Positions 34,152 to 42,100 of a stretch of DNA of 49,638 nt are shown one piece after another. The position numbers were made by a program, and so were the translations under genes. This DNA is from JAJOKK01 sp965370555 (GTDB lineage: Bacteria > Bipolaricaulota > Bipolaricaulia > UBA7950 > UBA9294), in the NCBI GenBank assembly GCA_965370555.1, contig CBDUVB010000010.1, positions 1-49,638 of the forward strand, given 5' to 3'. Every line of letters starts with the position of its first letter. Position 1 is the first letter of the stretch. The notes under the pieces are model-generated. The model saw nothing but the letters and a program-made list of their open reading frames with translations. It was not told the origin of the DNA and ran no database searches.

Positions 34152-34997
34152 CTACAGGTGCTTCAATGCCTCCCGTGCAACGTCAACGCGGCGTTCATCC
34201 CCTAGCCAGCGGGCGAGTTCCGGGCGGACGATCTCCGGCTTCTTGCGGCCGAGTTTCCACATCGCCGAGGCGACGGCCCGCCACACGTACCGTCGCTCGT
34301 CGAGAGAGAGCTTGCGCAGGATGATCAACGCCTTCTTCACCACGAGCGGTCCGCCAGTGCCGGATAAGGCCATCGCCACGTTCCACAGCACCTGCTCTTC
34401 GATCGAGGTCGACCACTTGATGAGGTACTCAAAGGTGATACCAGGATGGGTGCAGAGTAGAACGCTCCCCAACGCAAGCGGGCCAAGAGTGCGGCGGAGG
34501 GTGGTACGGCGGTCGGTGAGGAGCGGCTCGATCAGCTTGAGAAGCGGCTCGCCCCATTCTATTCGGCGCGTCTGTGCCGCCTTCATCACGGCGATGAGGC
34601 CGGTCCGCCGCACGTTCTCGGAGGGGTGCCCTCGCCATTCGCGCAGGGTCTCCAATCCCTTTGCAAAATCACTCTGCAGGATCGTCCCGCACGCTTCCCC
34701 GGCCGACTCTCGCACGGTCCAGTCCGTATCATCGGCAAGGTTTAAGAGAAGTGCAAACGTCTCTTGCGGGTCGTCCTTGTAGCCTTCCACCAGGAGCCCA
34801 CAAGCAACGTGCCGTGCCGCTGGTTCGGGCCGGCCGATCCAGCGTCGCGCGTGCTCTATAAGGGGTTCTTCCCCTCCGTTTGAACGGACGATTTGTTTTA
34901 CTGTATAGCGGATCTCCGGTGTCCGCGCGCCCTCCAATAGTCCAGTCATTTCCTCGAGTTTCCCTGCTTCGATGGCCTGATCGATCGCGTCGCGCAT
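34152..34997 (-). CDS. HEAT-repeat protein, DNA alkylation repair (AlkD)-like
   Basis: 281 residues, starting at ATG 34997 because GGGGGGAG lies upstream; a Met 10 codons earlier is possible. The sequence is a string of paired helices such as 'EPAARHVACGLLVEGYKDDPQETFALLLNLADDTDWTVRESAGEACG' pattern (several repeats of about 35 residues, shown only by their ends), and 'ERRYVWRAVASAMWKLGRKKPE'. This is the HEAT-like solenoid of the AlkC/AlkD family, which excises alkylated bases. The catalytic residues cannot be confirmed by eye, so it may simply be a HEAT scaffold. It faces right-to-left, convergent with the MFS gene at 32940. Confidence 0.65.
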   Translation of the reverse strand: MRDAIDQAIEAGKLEEMTGLLEGARTPEIRYTVKQIVRSNGGEEPLIEHARRWIGRPEPAARHVACGLLVEGYKDDPQETFALLLNLADDTDWTVRESAGEACGTILQSDFAKGLETLREWRGHPSENVRRTGLIAVMKAAQTRRIEWGEPLLKLIEPLLTDRRTTLRRTLGPLALGSVLLCTHPGITFEYLIKWSTSIEEQVLWNVAMALSGTGGPLVVKKALIILRKLSLDERRYVWRAVASAMWKLGRKKPEIVRPELARWLGDERRVDVAREALKHL

Positions 34998-35086
34998 CGT
35001 CTCCCCCCCCAAGCTTAGAGGTTGCAATCACCCAATTAAAGGGGAAAGGACGGTCGCTGTCAACCGCGGATGCCAGCGCGCTCCGG

Positions 35087-35115
35087 TTGTTCGCAACGCG
35101 GACTTGGACTAAGAT
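35087..35115 (+). promoter_or_regulatory. Promoter of the small envelope protein and tryptophanase
   Basis: TTGTTC and TAAGAT are separated by 17 bp. The expected start near 35122 gives a leader of about 20 nt with a G-rich ribosome-binding site (GGGGGGGA). It probably serves 35143-35619 and the tryptophanase 16 bp beyond. Confidence 0.5.
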
Positions 35116-35142
35116 CAGTCATCTCGTGGTGTGGGGGGGAAG

Positions 35143-35619
35143 ATGCAGAAGAAAGCCGGATTGCTCGTTCTGATTCTATTCATACTCACAGTCTCGTTCG
35201 CATCCTTTGCTCAGGAAGAGGAGAACCTGTCTGCAAATCGCAACTTAGGCGTGGGAATGCAGATTGGCTTCCCATGGGGAGGACTCGTGAGCGGGCGCTA
35301 CTGGATTACGCCCCAGATCGGAATGGAAGGGATCGTCTTCGCGGGGGGGAGCCTCGATGCCCCGGATGGAGTAGTTACTGGGAGGTTCCTCTATCGTCTG
35401 GCTGATACCCAAACGGTCGATTTCTACGTGGCGGCGGGCGCGACGTTCCCCTTTTCGCCATACGGGGAGAACGAGGTTCTCCTCTGTGGGGTTGGCGGGA
35501 TCGAGTTCACGTTCCCGTTCGCGGGGAGCCTTTCCTGGAACCTGGAGTTTGGGGTCGCCTTCTCCACAACGGGCGATCTGATGATGGCCTTCGGCACGGG
35601 GGTCCATTTCTATTTCTGA
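35143..35619 (+). CDS. Small secreted or outer-membrane beta-barrel-like protein
   Basis: 158 residues from ATG 35143. A signal peptide ends near 'ASFAQ'. The mature part is Gly- and aromatic-rich strands: 'LGVGMQIGFPWGGLVSGRYW', 'GRFLYRLADTQTVDFYVAAG', 'VGGIEFTFPF', 'LEFGVAFSTTG'. It ends in aromatic 'GVHFYF', the typical terminal-Phe signature of outer-membrane barrels. It is short for a barrel (about 8 strands). It is followed 16 bp later by tryptophanase and probably cotranscribed. Function unknown. Confidence 0.65.
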   Translation: MQKKAGLLVLILFILTVSFASFAQEEENLSANRNLGVGMQIGFPWGGLVSGRYWITPQIGMEGIVFAGGSLDAPDGVVTGRFLYRLADTQTVDFYVAAGATFPFSPYGENEVLLCGVGGIEFTFPFAGSLSWNLEFGVAFSTTGDLMMAFGTGVHFYF

Positions 35620-35635
35620 CGGTGATTGAAGGAGG

Positions 35636-37027
35636 ATGAAGTTGGGAAGTGAGTTCGTACACAAACCGTACCGTATCAAGGTGATCGAGCCGATCACGAT
35701 TCTCTCCCGCGCGGAGCGCAAAGAGCGGATCGTGGAAGCCGGCTACAACGTGTTCAATCTGCGCGCCGAGGATGTCTACGTCGACCTTCTGACCGATTCG
35801 GGGACGGGGGCGATGAGCCAGGACCAGTGGGCGGCGATGATGCGAGGGGATGAGTCCTACGCCGGGAGCCGCAGCTTCGATCGGTTCGAGCATGCGGTGA
35901 AGGATATCTTCGGGTTCGCCTACTTCCTTCCGACCCATCAGGGGCGCGCGGCGGAGAACGTCCTCTTCTCCACAGTGGTCAAACAGGGAGACATCATCCC
36001 CAACAACATGCACTTCGATACGACACGCGCCAATATTCTTGCCAATGGAGGGGAGCCGATCGATCTGGTGATCGAGGATGCTTTCGATCCTCAACTGAAC
36101 CTCCCATTCAAGGGAAATATGGACACCGGCAAGCTCACCAGGTTGATCGAAGAGGTCGGAAGAGAGCGGATCCCCCTCATCATGATGACGATCACCAATA
36201 ACAGCGGAGGAGGGCAACCGGTCTCACTGGCCAATCTGCGCGAGGTGAGCAGAATCGCTCATGCGCACAATATTCCGTTCTTCATCGACGCCTGCCGCTA
36301 TGCGGAGAACAGTTACTTCATCCACGAGCGTGAGGATAGGTGCAAGGATAAGGAGCCGATCGAGATCGCACGCGAGATCTTCTCCCTCGCCGATGGGATG
36401 ACGATGAGCGCAAAGAAGGACGGGCTCGCGAATATAGGTGGGATCCTGGCGATGAACGACCCGGAGATCTTCGCGAGAACTCGCGAACGGCTGATCTTGA
36501 TGGAGGGATTCATCACCTACGGTGGACTCGCCGGCCGCGACCTGGACGCAATCGCGATTGGGCTGTACGAGGCTCTCGATCTCGACTACCTACGCGATCG
36601 AGTCGGTCAGGCCCGTTACCTCGGCAAGGGATTAAGGGAGAATGGGATCCCTATCGTCGAGCCGGTTGGAGGTCACGCAGTCTACATCGACGCGCTCTCT
36701 CTCCTCCCCGGCTTTCCTCAGGCGCAATTTCCCGCCTGGTCGTTCGCGGTAGAACTGTACGTGGAGGCAGGGGTGCGGGCAGTGGAGGTCGGAAGCGTGA
36801 TGTTTGCGCACCCAGACGCCGATGGGAAGATTGTATACCCTAAACTCGATCTCGTGCGTCTCGCCATCCCACGACGGATGTACACCCGCGCGCACTTCGA
36901 CGCCGTGATCGAAGGGGCAGCGGCTATCGTCGCACGAAAGGAGGCGCTCCCCGGCTACCGGATCGTGGAGGGAGAAGGACCACTGCGTCACTTCATCGCC
37001 CGCCTCGAACCGATCGCCCGCAATTGA
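35636..37027 (+). CDS. tnaA: Tryptophanase (PLP beta-eliminating lyase)
   Basis: 463 residues, fold type I PLP enzyme of the tryptophanase/tyrosine phenol-lyase family; the Schiff-base Lys is in 'MTMSAKKDG'. Three family-specific positions favour tryptophanase: 'MHFDTT' (Asp as in TnaA, Thr in TPL), 'VEVGS' (Val, where TPL has Arg) and 'LRHFIARL' (His as in TnaA, Phe in TPL). It converts tryptophan to indole, pyruvate and ammonia. GGAGG abuts the ATG, so a TTG at 35642 with 6-nt spacing may be the real start. No TnaC-type leader peptide is visible. The downstream PspC-like gene is 37 bp away. Confidence 0.88.
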   Translation: MKLGSEFVHKPYRIKVIEPITILSRAERKERIVEAGYNVFNLRAEDVYVDLLTDSGTGAMSQDQWAAMMRGDESYAGSRSFDRFEHAVKDIFGFAYFLPTHQGRAAENVLFSTVVKQGDIIPNNMHFDTTRANILANGGEPIDLVIEDAFDPQLNLPFKGNMDTGKLTRLIEEVGRERIPLIMMTITNNSGGGQPVSLANLREVSRIAHAHNIPFFIDACRYAENSYFIHEREDRCKDKEPIEIAREIFSLADGMTMSAKKDGLANIGGILAMNDPEIFARTRERLILMEGFITYGGLAGRDLDAIAIGLYEALDLDYLRDRVGQARYLGKGLRENGIPIVEPVGGHAVYIDALSLLPGFPQAQFPAWSFAVELYVEAGVRAVEVGSVMFAHPDADGKIVYPKLDLVRLAIPRRMYTRAHFDAVIEGAAAIVARKEALPGYRIVEGEGPLRHFIARLEPIARN

Positions 37028-37064
37028 AGCGCCAGCCAGTCGAAGGAATTGAGGAGGAGGGAAG

Positions 37065-37523
37065 ATGCACCGAAAACTCACGCGCAGTCGAACCGATGAG
37101 ATGTTGGGTGGTATTTGTGGTGGGTTGGGGGATTATTTCGACATCGACTCCAACCTCGTGCGTCTTGTCTTTGTTGTGCTCGCCGCGGCGAACGGCGTCG
37201 GCATGCTGATCTACCTTGCGCTGTGGCTTATCGTGCCGCAGGCGGATATCGAAGAGAGAGGAGCCAAGGAGCGGATTCGCGCGGGAGCCGAGGAGATAGC
37301 TGAGAAGGCGCGTACTTTGAGGAACGAGGTTGGTCATGCATCACACCGGTCCAACCTGCCCGCAGGGATAGTCATCGGAGCGGTCTTAATCCTGATCGGG
37401 ATCATCTTCCTGCTGCGAAATCTCGGCTTCTTCTGGGTCTCTTGGCTGCGATTCGACGTCCTGTGGCCAGTGCTGTTGATCGTGGGGGGAATCGTCCTCC
37501 TCTGGCGGCGAAAGGGTGAATAA
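37065..37523 (+). CDS. PspC-domain membrane protein with LiaF/LiaI-like C-terminus
   Basis: 152 residues. Residues 1-60 are a PspC domain ('LTRSRTDEMLGGICGGLGDYF', then 'LVRLVFVVLAAANGVGMLIYLALWLIVP'). A charged linker follows, and residues 100-150 hold two membrane spans 'GIVIGAVLILIGIIFLLRNLGFF' and 'LWPVLLIVGGIVLLWRRK', as in LiaI/LiaF-type membrane stress proteins. These proteins help sense envelope or membrane damage. ATG follows GGAGGAGGGAAG. A flavoprotein gene follows. Confidence 0.85.
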   Translation: MHRKLTRSRTDEMLGGICGGLGDYFDIDSNLVRLVFVVLAAANGVGMLIYLALWLIVPQADIEERGAKERIRAGAEEIAEKARTLRNEVGHASHRSNLPAGIVIGAVLILIGIIFLLRNLGFFWVSWLRFDVLWPVLLIVGGIVLLWRRKGE

Positions 37524-37524
37524 G

Positions 37525-37677
37525 GTGGGTACACGGAGTCGCTTTGGAAGTCTTGTTCTGCCGCTTATCATCATCGCGGCCGCTTCGAATCTTTTATTGA
37601 CAAGAAAGGAGAAAGATGAAGGTCTTAATAATAACGAGCAGTCCAAATACGGCTGGATTGACGGCATCCTGTGGTGA
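37525..37677 (+). CDS. Possible 50-residue membrane microprotein overlapping the flavoprotein gene
   Basis: A GTG at 37525, just after the PspC stop and with AAAGGGTG about 6 nt upstream, opens a frame of 50 codons to TGA at 37675. It has a hydrophobic segment 'FGSLVLPLIIIAAASNLLL', then a charged tail. It overlaps the first 62 bp of the next gene in another frame. The membrane-like segment downstream of a PspC gene is suggestive, but overlap makes it uncertain. Confidence 0.3.
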   Translation: MGTRSRFGSLVLPLIIIAAASNLLLTRKEKDEGLNNNEQSKYGWIDGILW

Positions 37678-38242
37678 AGCAGCGCGCCAAGGGGTGGTCG
37701 ATAGCCACAGCCCGGCGCGGGTTGTCGATCTAAACGAGCTCAAACTGGATCGATGCGCAGTCTGCAACGACGGGTGGGGAACCTGCCTGAACAAGCATCG
37801 TTGTCAGATGCAGGATGATTTCCAGTCTCTCCACACAGCAATCGGCGAGGCGGAAGGGTACGTCTTTGTCACCCCGGTATACTTCGGAGAGCCGAGCGAG
37901 CCGATGAAGGCGCTTTTCGACCGATTGCGCCGTTGCGAAGCAACAAAGGACACAGCTGCCGGCGAAGTAAGTGTCCTTAATGGGAAACCGGCCATCTGCA
38001 TCGCTGCTGCCGGCGGGAGCGGGCACGGGACAGTGGCCTGCCTCGCCGCAATGGAGCGCGTCCTCTCCAGACTTGGAGTGGACCGATTCGACTTCGTCCC
38101 GGTCACCAGCAGGACGCGCGACTATCAGCTTGAGACGATCCACGACGCTCTCAGCGCCATGGCGACAGCCGAACCGATTATTGAGAAGTCCTCTCGCCGC
38201 CGGAAAGAACGCCGTCCACCGCGGAATCGCAGGCGACGCTGA
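37616..38242 (+). CDS. NADPH-dependent FMN reductase-like flavoprotein with Arg-rich tail
   Basis: 208 residues. The flavodoxin-like fold begins 'MKVLIITSSPNTAGLTASC', and 'LDRCAVCNDGWGTC' provides four Cys in the iron-sulfur flavoprotein position. 'YVFVTPVYFGEPSEPMKALFDRLRR' is the flavin-loop segment. The last 20 residues are an unusual basic tail rich in Arg (RRRKERRPPRNRRRR). ATG follows AAAGGAG. It is a flavin oxidoreductase whose electron partner is unknown. Confidence 0.75.
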   Translation: MKVLIITSSPNTAGLTASCGEAARQGVVDSHSPARVVDLNELKLDRCAVCNDGWGTCLNKHRCQMQDDFQSLHTAIGEAEGYVFVTPVYFGEPSEPMKALFDRLRRCEATKDTAAGEVSVLNGKPAICIAAAGGSGHGTVACLAAMERVLSRLGVDRFDFVPVTSRTRDYQLETIHDALSAMATAEPIIEKSSRRRKERRPPRNRRRR

Positions 38243-38248
38243 GTTTGC

Positions 38249-39739
38249 TCAGAGCTTGTAGATCTGGGAGTATTTCTCCTCGATGTAACGCACGAAGTAC
38301 GAGGCGTCCGGATCCTTGCCAGTGATACGTTTCACGAGATCTTTCGGCTCGTAGATCATGCCAAAGCGGTGCACCCTCTCGCGAAGCCAGGTGAGAAGCG
38401 GGGCGAAATCGCCTCTTGCAAAGTGCGCGTCGAGATCGGGGATCTCTTTCTGCACACAGGCGAAGATCTGCGAGCTGTAGAGGTTCCCCAGCATGTAGGA
38501 GGGGAAATAGCCGAATAGCCCGGATGACCAGTGGACGTCCTGTAAGACACCGTCTGCATCCTTCTCCGGCACGACTCCCAGATAGCGATCCATCGCGTCA
38601 CGCCATAGCTCGGGGAGATCACCAGCGGCGATCTTTCCGGTGATCAATCCCTCTTCGAGCTCGAAGCGGAGCATAATGTGCAGGTTATAGGTAACCTCGT
38701 CCGCTTCCACGCGGATGAGTGACGGCTCGACCACATTTGCCGCGCGGTAGAGGGTCTCGGCCGGTACACCGGAAAACGCGGGGAAGGTTGCCGCGAAGAC
38801 CGGTTGGAAAAAAGTCCAGAATGGGAGGCTGTGGCCGACCAGGTTCTCCCACATCCGTGACTGCGACTCGTGGATCCCGTAGGAGGCCCCTTCGTCGAGG
38901 CCGGTCCAGCGAAGCTGGGGAGCGATCCCTTGATCGTACAGGGCGTGTCCCCCCTCGTGTAACGAGCTGAACAGTCCGGAGAGAGGATCATGCACGAGAA
39001 AACGTGTCGTCACGCGCACGTCTCCCGGTCCGATAGAGATGGTGAATGGGTGAACAGCTGGGTCGAGTCGCCCGGCATCAAAGTCATACCCGATCGCACG
39101 AAGCGCTTGCAGGGAGAGGGCTCGCTGCTTCTCCTTGGAGAAGGTTCCGCGTAAGAAATCCGTCTCTGGAGGCGTTCCCTCCTCCTGCAAGCGCTTGATG
39201 AACGGTACGAGTTCCTGGCGCAACGGTTCGATCACCGCACGCAGCTCACGGCTTGTCATCCCTGGTTCGTACTCTTCGATCAGGGCGTCGTACGGGGACT
39301 CCTCGTAGCCGTAGTACTCCGCGAACTGGCGCGCGTACTCGACCATCTCTTCGAGGTGGGGTCGGAAGAGGAGGAAATCGGACCGCTCCTTAGCCTTCTC
39401 CCACGTCGTTTCCGCCTTCGAGGCAGCAATGGCGAAGCGCTCGTAGAAATCAGGTGGAATCGCTTTTTTGCGTTCGTAAGCCTTCCCGACGACGCGCATA
39501 CTGGCGCGCTCTTCCTCCGAGAGGCCCTCCCGCTTCTCTAACTCTTCCAGGTAACGGCCCAGTTCGTCCGCAATGGAGAGCTCGAAGACCATCTTCGTGA
39601 GCTTTCCGACCACCTCGGCGCGGGTCTCCTGCCCGCTATTCGGAAGCTGGGTGCGCTGATCCCAGTGCAGCAAGGATAATGCCGAGCCGAGCTTTCCAAT
39701 CTCGCGTAGGTGATCCTTGTACGCCGCCAGTATGTCCAT
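38249..39739 (-). CDS. M32 family metallocarboxypeptidase (carboxypeptidase Taq type)
   Basis: 496 residues, standard for the family. The zinc motif 'HEGGHALYDQGI' (HExxH form) and the downstream 'GIHESQSRMWENL' (conserved HESQSR) are both present. The protein is soluble without a signal peptide. It removes C-terminal residues from peptides. The start follows AAAGGAGATCACAT. The extended -10 box and 5' stem-loop upstream are recorded separately. Confidence 0.93.
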   Translation of the reverse strand: MDILAAYKDHLREIGKLGSALSLLHWDQRTQLPNSGQETRAEVVGKLTKMVFELSIADELGRYLEELEKREGLSEEERASMRVVGKAYERKKAIPPDFYERFAIAASKAETTWEKAKERSDFLLFRPHLEEMVEYARQFAEYYGYEESPYDALIEEYEPGMTSRELRAVIEPLRQELVPFIKRLQEEGTPPETDFLRGTFSKEKQRALSLQALRAIGYDFDAGRLDPAVHPFTISIGPGDVRVTTRFLVHDPLSGLFSSLHEGGHALYDQGIAPQLRWTGLDEGASYGIHESQSRMWENLVGHSLPFWTFFQPVFAATFPAFSGVPAETLYRAANVVEPSLIRVEADEVTYNLHIMLRFELEEGLITGKIAAGDLPELWRDAMDRYLGVVPEKDADGVLQDVHWSSGLFGYFPSYMLGNLYSSQIFACVQKEIPDLDAHFARGDFAPLLTWLRERVHRFGMIYEPKDLVKRITGKDPDASYFVRYIEEKYSQIYKL

Positions 39740-39760
39740 ATGTGATCTCCTTTAAGGTTA

Positions 39761-39795
39761 GCGCGGACCAAAAAAAGTCCGCGCGACCGATTATA
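39761..39795 (-). promoter_or_regulatory. Extended -10 promoter followed by a 5' stem-loop for the M32 gene
   Basis: On the minus strand a TATAAT (39795-39790) is preceded by TGC, an extended -10 box. The first transcribed bases, about 39784-39761, form a perfect 8-bp hairpin (GCGCGGAC/GTCCGCGC) with a T-rich 8-nt loop (TTTTTTTG). It sits at the expected transcript start. It could protect the 5' end, or be a terminator-like element of tlpA. Confidence 0.5.
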
Positions 39796-39828
39796 GCACG
39801 AAGGAGAGGAAGAAGGCGATCCGTACAC

Positions 39829-40500
39829 CTAGAGGAGCGGCTCGATCACCGCACTCGTCAGCCGGAGCGGATGATCGACGAAACGAATGATCCCATAGCG
39901 ATCGAGCACAAGCGTGTGCGGGATCCCGGAGACGCCGTAGAGGCGTGCTACCTTCTGGCTGGCGGAGATCGATTCCCACAGGCCGATTACGTTGTCGTAG
40001 CCATTATCTTTCAGGTAGTTTGCAGCATCCCCCTCGGTGCGGTCGAGGCTCACACCGATCATCACCACTCCCTGATCTTGGTACGCCTTCTGCAGCTCCT
40101 TCAGTCCGGGCATGGAAGAACGACACGGCGCACACCAACTCGCCCAAAAATCGATGATCACGACCTCTCCGCGGTAGTCGGAGAGGGAAACACTCTTCCC
40201 GTCAAGGTCCTTGAGGGTGAATTCCGGCGCGGTCTCTCCTACACTAATTCCCGTCGGCACAGCGACTGGAGCACCCGGGGACGGGTCAGTGGAGGCAGGG
40301 CGCTCTTGCTCCTCGGGAGAGGGAGATGGAATGTCGCGCGCCTCATCCGTTCCCGATGCTACGACCGTGGGCTCTGGAGCGGAGCGGCGGTCAACAAGGA
40401 AACTCCCCGCTATAGCCCCGGCTACGACCAGAAGGACGATCACCACAAAGAGGATCAGCCAGCGGCCGTTCTTCTTCTTTTCCGTTTGGGTTTCGTTCAT
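39829..40500 (-). CDS. Membrane-anchored TlpA/ResA-like thiol-disulfide oxidoreductase
   Basis: 223 residues. One N-terminal membrane span (about 13-35), a Pro/Ser/Glu-rich linker of about 45 residues, then a TlpA-type thioredoxin domain from about residue 85. The active site is WCAPCRS, and the cis-Pro segment is 'GVSGIPHTLVLDRYG'. 'GETAPEFTLKDLDGKSV' is the family start. It is close to the thioredoxin half of the lipoprotein at 30851 but lacks the PKD domain. It diverges from the ArsR gene with a shared AT-rich control region. Confidence 0.87.
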   Translation of the reverse strand: MNETQTEKKKNGRWLILFVVIVLLVVAGAIAGSFLVDRRSAPEPTVVASGTDEARDIPSPSPEEQERPASTDPSPGAPVAVPTGISVGETAPEFTLKDLDGKSVSLSDYRGEVVIIDFWASWCAPCRSSMPGLKELQKAYQDQGVVMIGVSLDRTEGDAANYLKDNGYDNVIGLWESISASQKVARLYGVSGIPHTLVLDRYGIIRFVDHPLRLTSAVIEPLL

Positions 40501-40539
40501 CCTGCCTCCTTCCTTTGGGCGCGATCTTCGTGTATATTC

Positions 40540-40568
40540 TTGATATTCTCATACAATAATATTATTAT
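40540..40568 (+). promoter_or_regulatory. arsR promoter with overlapping palindrome
   Basis: TTGATA (40540-40545) and TATTAT (40563-40568) are 17 bp apart. A perfect 12-bp palindrome AATAATATTATT (40555-40566) overlaps the spacer and -10, a typical place for an ArsR repressor site. It lies between the divergent tlpA-like gene and arsR, so both may be controlled. Confidence 0.6.
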
Positions 40569-40589
40569 CTTACTAAGCGAGGAGGTAAA

Positions 40590-40916
40590 ATGCAAGAGTC
40601 GGTCTGCTACGAGATTGCTGAGTTTATAGCCGTCCTTGCGAATCCCTACCGGGTTCGCATCCTGTGCGTATTGTTCGCTGGAGAAGCAAGCGTCGGCGAG
40701 ATCGCCCGTGCGGTGAGCCTGCCCCCAGCACACGTCTCCTCTCACCTGCGAACCCTTTACGACCGCGGGTATGTCGATCGCCGTCGGGAGTGGAAACAGG
40801 TCTTCTACTCCCTCCGCGAGCCGCGGATAGAGTCTTTTCTCACCATGGCCGCAAGCTTCACCTCCACAGGAGAGTCCTCCGTAGGAGAATTCTCCCCCAT
40901 ATCGAGCGATCGCTAA
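40590..40916 (+). CDS. ArsR family winged-helix repressor
   Basis: 108 residues. The ArsR helix-turn-helix and wing are clear: 'ALANPYRVRILCVLFAGEASVGEIA' is the first helix set (shown by its ends), 'LPPAHVSSHLRTLYDRGYVDRRR' the recognition helix and wing start, and 'FYSLREPRIES' the wing. The CxC metal site of arsenic sensors is not obvious; the one early Cys is in 'SVCYEIAEF' and another in 'RILCVLF', so the signal may be redox or another metal. ATG follows GAGGAGG. Autoregulation is likely from the promoter palindrome. Confidence 0.82.
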   Translation: MQESVCYEIAEFIAVLANPYRVRILCVLFAGEASVGEIARAVSLPPAHVSSHLRTLYDRGYVDRRREWKQVFYSLREPRIESFLTMAASFTSTGESSVGEFSPISSDR

Positions 40917-41024
40917 ACCCATCGCCTCCTCTCAAGAAACACAAATTGAGATACGGGTTTCTCTTTCCGATTGAACCTCTTCCCCTCGTATGGCTACCTA
41001 CTTTATGGATAAGGAGGCACGAGG

Positions 41025-41207
41025 ATGATCGGATTCTGGGGTAGAATCGAGATGGATGTCGCGCGGATGCGCTACCGTGAACTGCTCCAAGGAGAGCGGC
41101 ACCAACAACAATTCTCCCAGGAGAAGGTGAAGCGAGCGATCTCTTCCACGGAAGGAAAACGGTATAGCACGAAGTATCCGCGGCGGTCGGTCCGTGTTAC
41201 GTCTTAA
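41025..41207 (+). CDS. Small unknown protein at the head of the sigma-factor operon
   Basis: 60 residues, basic (many Arg, Lys, Gln), starting at an ATG with AAGGAGG upstream (about 10 nt). The stop overlaps the ribosome-binding site of the sigma gene (10 bp gap). No span or known motif. It may be a real small gene or a leader; the good ribosome-binding site favours translation. Confidence 0.4.
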   Translation: MIGFWGRIEMDVARMRYRELLQGERHQQQFSQEKVKRAISSTEGKRYSTKYPRRSVRVTS

Positions 41208-41216
41208 GGAGGGGGA

Positions 41217-41723
41217 GTGCCGGATACCCACGATCTCTTGGCACGTGTGGCGCGCAGGGACGCGCGCGCGTTTCGCGCGCTCTACAAGCAGTATGCAGAT
41301 CGCGTCTTCCGCTACGCCCTCACTCTCCTGCACAACCGCCACCTGGCAGAGGAAGTCGCCCAAGAGACAATGGTTGCAGTTTGGAAGGGAGCTGGAAGTT
41401 TCTCCGGGCGTTCACAGGTCTCCACATGGATCTTCGGGATCGCAAGGAACCAAGCTCACACCCTCTTGCGACGGGAGATCAAAGGGGAACGACGCCCCGA
41501 TGAGGCTCTGTTCCTTCCCGATCCTGCACCAGCAGTCGAGCGAGAAGAGCGGGTCCTCGCGGCAGTCGGAACCCTCCCCGAAGAACAGCGAGAGATCGTG
41601 TTTCTCGCCTTCTACGAGAACCTCTCCTACAGGGCGATCGCGAACCTGCTCGCCATTCCGGAGGGAACGGTGAAGTCGCGCATGTACCATGCAAAACGAA
41701 GACTTGCGGAGGCGTTAGGATGA
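41217..41723 (+). CDS. ECF-family RNA polymerase sigma factor
   Basis: 168 residues. Region 2 is 'ARAFRALYKQYADRVFRYAL...LAEEVAQETMVAVWKGAGSF' and 'STWIFGIARNQA'. Region 4 is 'LPEEQREIVFLAFYENLSYRAIANLLAIPEGTVKSRMYHAKRRL' (parts shown). The size and two-region plan are ECF sigma. GTG start after AAGGAGGGGG. It overlaps the next gene, a zinc-finger anti-sigma factor, by 4 bp (ATGA). Confidence 0.93.
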   Translation: MPDTHDLLARVARRDARAFRALYKQYADRVFRYALTLLHNRHLAEEVAQETMVAVWKGAGSFSGRSQVSTWIFGIARNQAHTLLRREIKGERRPDEALFLPDPAPAVEREERVLAAVGTLPEEQREIVFLAFYENLSYRAIANLLAIPEGTVKSRMYHAKRRLAEALG

Positions 41724-42100
41724 TCAATTGCGATAAGGCACGGGAGCTGATTCCGTGGTACGTGAACGGAACCCTAACGGGGGATGAAGCGCGGGAGATC
41801 GCTTCGCACCTGGCGGGTTGCCCCACCTGTCGTGAGGAACTCGCTCAAGCCGTTCGCCTATCGTGGGAACTGCGTGCGGCCTTCGACCGCATACCCACCG
41901 TACCCGAGAGGGTATGGGAGAAGGTAAAAACTCGTGCGCAGGGAATCTCCCTCGGCCGGATCGATGTCGGCTCCTTCCTACTGGGCCTCTCATTAGGTCT
42001 ATCGGTCACACGAAGCGGCAACCCGAGTTTCAAGAGTGACCTACGGCTTCTCGGCCGCAAGGTAGCGTTATTCAACAGTTCGAAAGGAGGATTGAAATGA
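41720..42100 (+). CDS. Zinc-finger anti-sigma factor
   Basis: 126 residues. The N-terminal ZAS-type motif 'CDKARELIPWYVNGTLTGDEAREIASHLAGCPTCREEL' (parts shown) has the His-x3-Cys-x2-Cys of zinc anti-sigma domains. The remainder is amphipathic; a segment 'GSFLLGLSLGLSV' could be a weak membrane span, so it may be soluble or membrane-tethered. It should hold the upstream ECF sigma inactive. It overlaps both neighbours by 4 bp. Confidence 0.85.
   Translation: MINCDKARELIPWYVNGTLTGDEAREIASHLAGCPTCREELAQAVRLSWELRAAFDRIPTVPERVWEKVKTRAQGISLGRIDVGSFLLGLSLGLSVTRSGNPSFKSDLRLLGRKVALFNSSKGGLK

Noticed and set aside
40917..41024. An ECF-type promoter (GAAC...) before the sigma operon
   Set aside because: TGAACC is followed by CGTA only about 10 bp later, too short for an ECF promoter, so no site is called.
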